From NCBI GenBank assembly GCA_002162915.1, contig MABB01000087.1, positions 1 to 6,724 of the forward strand: 6,724 nucleotides of DNA, in the 5' to 3' direction. Positions within the stretch are counted from its first letter, which is position 1. Every line of letters begins with the position of its first letter. The position numbers and the translations under genes were made by a program. The notes beneath the pieces were generated by a model. It worked only from the letters and a program-made list of their open reading frames with translations, was not told where the DNA came from and made no database searches. Origin of the DNA: Rhodospirillales bacterium 47_12_T64. GTDB lineage: Bacteria > Pseudomonadota > Alphaproteobacteria > Kiloniellales > Kiloniellaceae. Positions 5,819 to 6,724 of this stretch are shown here, piece by piece.

Positions 5819-6724
5819 ATGCCCGAATTGGCAACCGGCGGCTATGCTGCTCGACTTAAAGCTCTGCGTGATCAGTTGGCCAAAGACGGGTTTGATGGTT
5901 TCATTGTTCCGCGAACAGATGAGCATCAGGGCGAGTATGTTCCACCGCAGGCACAGCGCCTCGCATGGCTTAGTGGTTTTACCGGATCTGCTGGTTTAGG
6001 CGCTGTTCTGGCTGAAAGGGCTGCGATCTTTGTTGATGGGCGCTACACCATTCAAGTACGGCAAGAAGTTGAAGAAAGCCTGTTTACCTATCAGCATCTT
6101 ACTGAAGAACCTGCTCATAAATGGCTGGAAACAAATGTAACCCAGGGCATGCGCATTGCTTATGATCCCTGGTTGCAGAGTGAAAACCAGGTTAAAGCTT
6201 TACGTAAAGGTGTTGAGAAAGCGGGCGGTGAGTTGGTGCCTGTGGAATCCAACCCTCTCGATAAAGTCTGGAGTGACCAGCCCGCGCGTCCAAGCGGCAA
6301 GTCTATGCCTTACGATCTTAAACATGCTGGTCGTTCTTCACGGGACAAACGTATTGAAATTGGTAAGACACTGATCGAGAGCGGCGCTGATTGTGCTGTA
6401 CTGAGCTTGCCTGATTCTGTCGCTTGGTTGTTGAATGTGCGGGGCGAAGATGTGGACCATACACCGCTCGTGCTCTCTTTCGCGATTGTCCATACAGATG
6501 GTACGGTTCAGTGGTTTGTTGATTCAAATAAAGTTACCAGCGAAACGCTTTCCGCGCTGGATAATCAGGTCGAGATTGCTGAACCTGCTGCATTAGAAAA
6601 TCGCTTGACCTCTTTTGCGCGCGAAGGGAAAACTGTACTGGTTGACCCAGCGAGCTGTCCAGAACGCATTACCTCGGCTCTTGAAAAGAATGGGGCAAAA
6701 CTGGTTCGTGCCATGGACCCGATC
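5819..6724 (+). CDS. Aminopeptidase P (Xaa-Pro aminopeptidase, M24 family), N-terminal part; 3' end outside window
   Basis: The first 302 codons are present and the frame runs off the window end. Residues about 9-140 form the first creatinase-type N-terminal domain, with hallmarks VPRTDEHQGEYVPP (30-43), LAWLSGFTGSAG (48-59) and VDGRYTIQVRQEV. Residues about 160-302 form the second such domain, with P198-D-S-V-A-W-L-L-N-V-R-G209. Two N-terminal domains mark the large form of about 600 residues, like eukaryotic XPNPEP1, rather than the shorter E. coli PepP. The enzyme removes an N-terminal residue preceding proline. The metal ligands and catalytic histidines lie in the missing C-terminal pita-bread domain, so activity cannot be judged here. 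The ATG at 5819 has AAGGA seven bases upstream. There is no signal peptide, so it is cytoplasmic. The frame is intact throughout. Confidence 0.92.
   Translation, partial: MPELATGGYAARLKALRDQLAKDGFDGFIVPRTDEHQGEYVPPQAQRLAWLSGFTGSAGLGAVLAERAAIFVDGRYTIQVRQEVEESLFTYQHLTEEPAHKWLETNVTQGMRIAYDPWLQSENQVKALRKGVEKAGGELVPVESNPLDKVWSDQPARPSGKSMPYDLKHAGRSSRDKRIEIGKTLIESGADCAVLSLPDSVAWLLNVRGEDVDHTPLVLSFAIVHTDGTVQWFVDSNKVTSETLSALDNQVEIAEPAALENRLTSFAREGKTVLVDPASCPERITSALEKNGAKLVRAMDPI

Noticed and set aside
5811..5999. Alternative frame starting at ATG 5811 overlapping the aminopeptidase start
   Set aside because: The AAGGA site is well spaced for 5819 but touches the 5811 ATG, and the 5819 frame gives a clear aminopeptidase P while the other gives no family.
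1..6724. A defence, mobile or other undescribed multi-gene system
   Set aside because: All complete genes belong to recognised families, mostly housekeeping, and no repeats, integrase, transposase or unknown gene cluster is present.

Overview
The window reads as ordinary chromosomal housekeeping DNA from an alphaproteobacterium of moderate GC. The order is an inference from protein style only. The supports are the UvrD and PrmA sequence type, a DUF1127 protein (a family especially abundant in Alphaproteobacteria) and a large-form aminopeptidase P. A marine or low-GC Rhodospirillales, Kiloniellales or Sneathiellales relative would fit, but nothing here fixes the genus. There is no tRNA, rRNA, CRISPR array, insertion sequence, phage gene or toxin gene, and coding style is uniform throughout, so I see no sign of recent transfer.

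Layout: (1) 1-567, plus strand: the 3' end of a ClC-type chloride channel or transporter gene, comprising the last membrane helix and a cytoplasmic CBS pair. (2) 593-1726, minus strand: a complete zinc-dependent hydrolase of the succinylglutamate desuccinylase/aspartoacylase family, convergent with the ClC gene across only 25 bp. (3) 1727-1842: a divergent control region. (4) 1843-5006, plus strand: uvrD (superfamily 1 DNA helicase) and prmA (ribosomal protein L11 methyltransferase), overlapping by one base at TGATG and so probably one translationally coupled operon. (5) 5032-5144: two hairpin terminators in tandem, one facing each way. (6) 5175-5552, minus strand: a DUF1127 protein with long tails on both sides of the domain. 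(7) 5553-5818: an AT-rich divergent intergenic region. (8) 5819-6724, plus strand: the N-terminal half of an aminopeptidase P (M24 family) cut by the window end.

The genes do not form one pathway. They cover ion transport, small-molecule deacylation, DNA repair, ribosome modification, a probable RNA-linked small regulator and peptide turnover. The most interesting points are regulatory. Both plus-strand transcription units (uvrD and the aminopeptidase) have a good -10-like hexamer ending only 6-9 nt before the ATG, which suggests leaderless or nearly leaderless mRNAs. The two terminators are strand-specific, and the downstream hairpin pairs better as RNA on the minus strand. I looked for an undescribed multi-gene system and found no convincing one.
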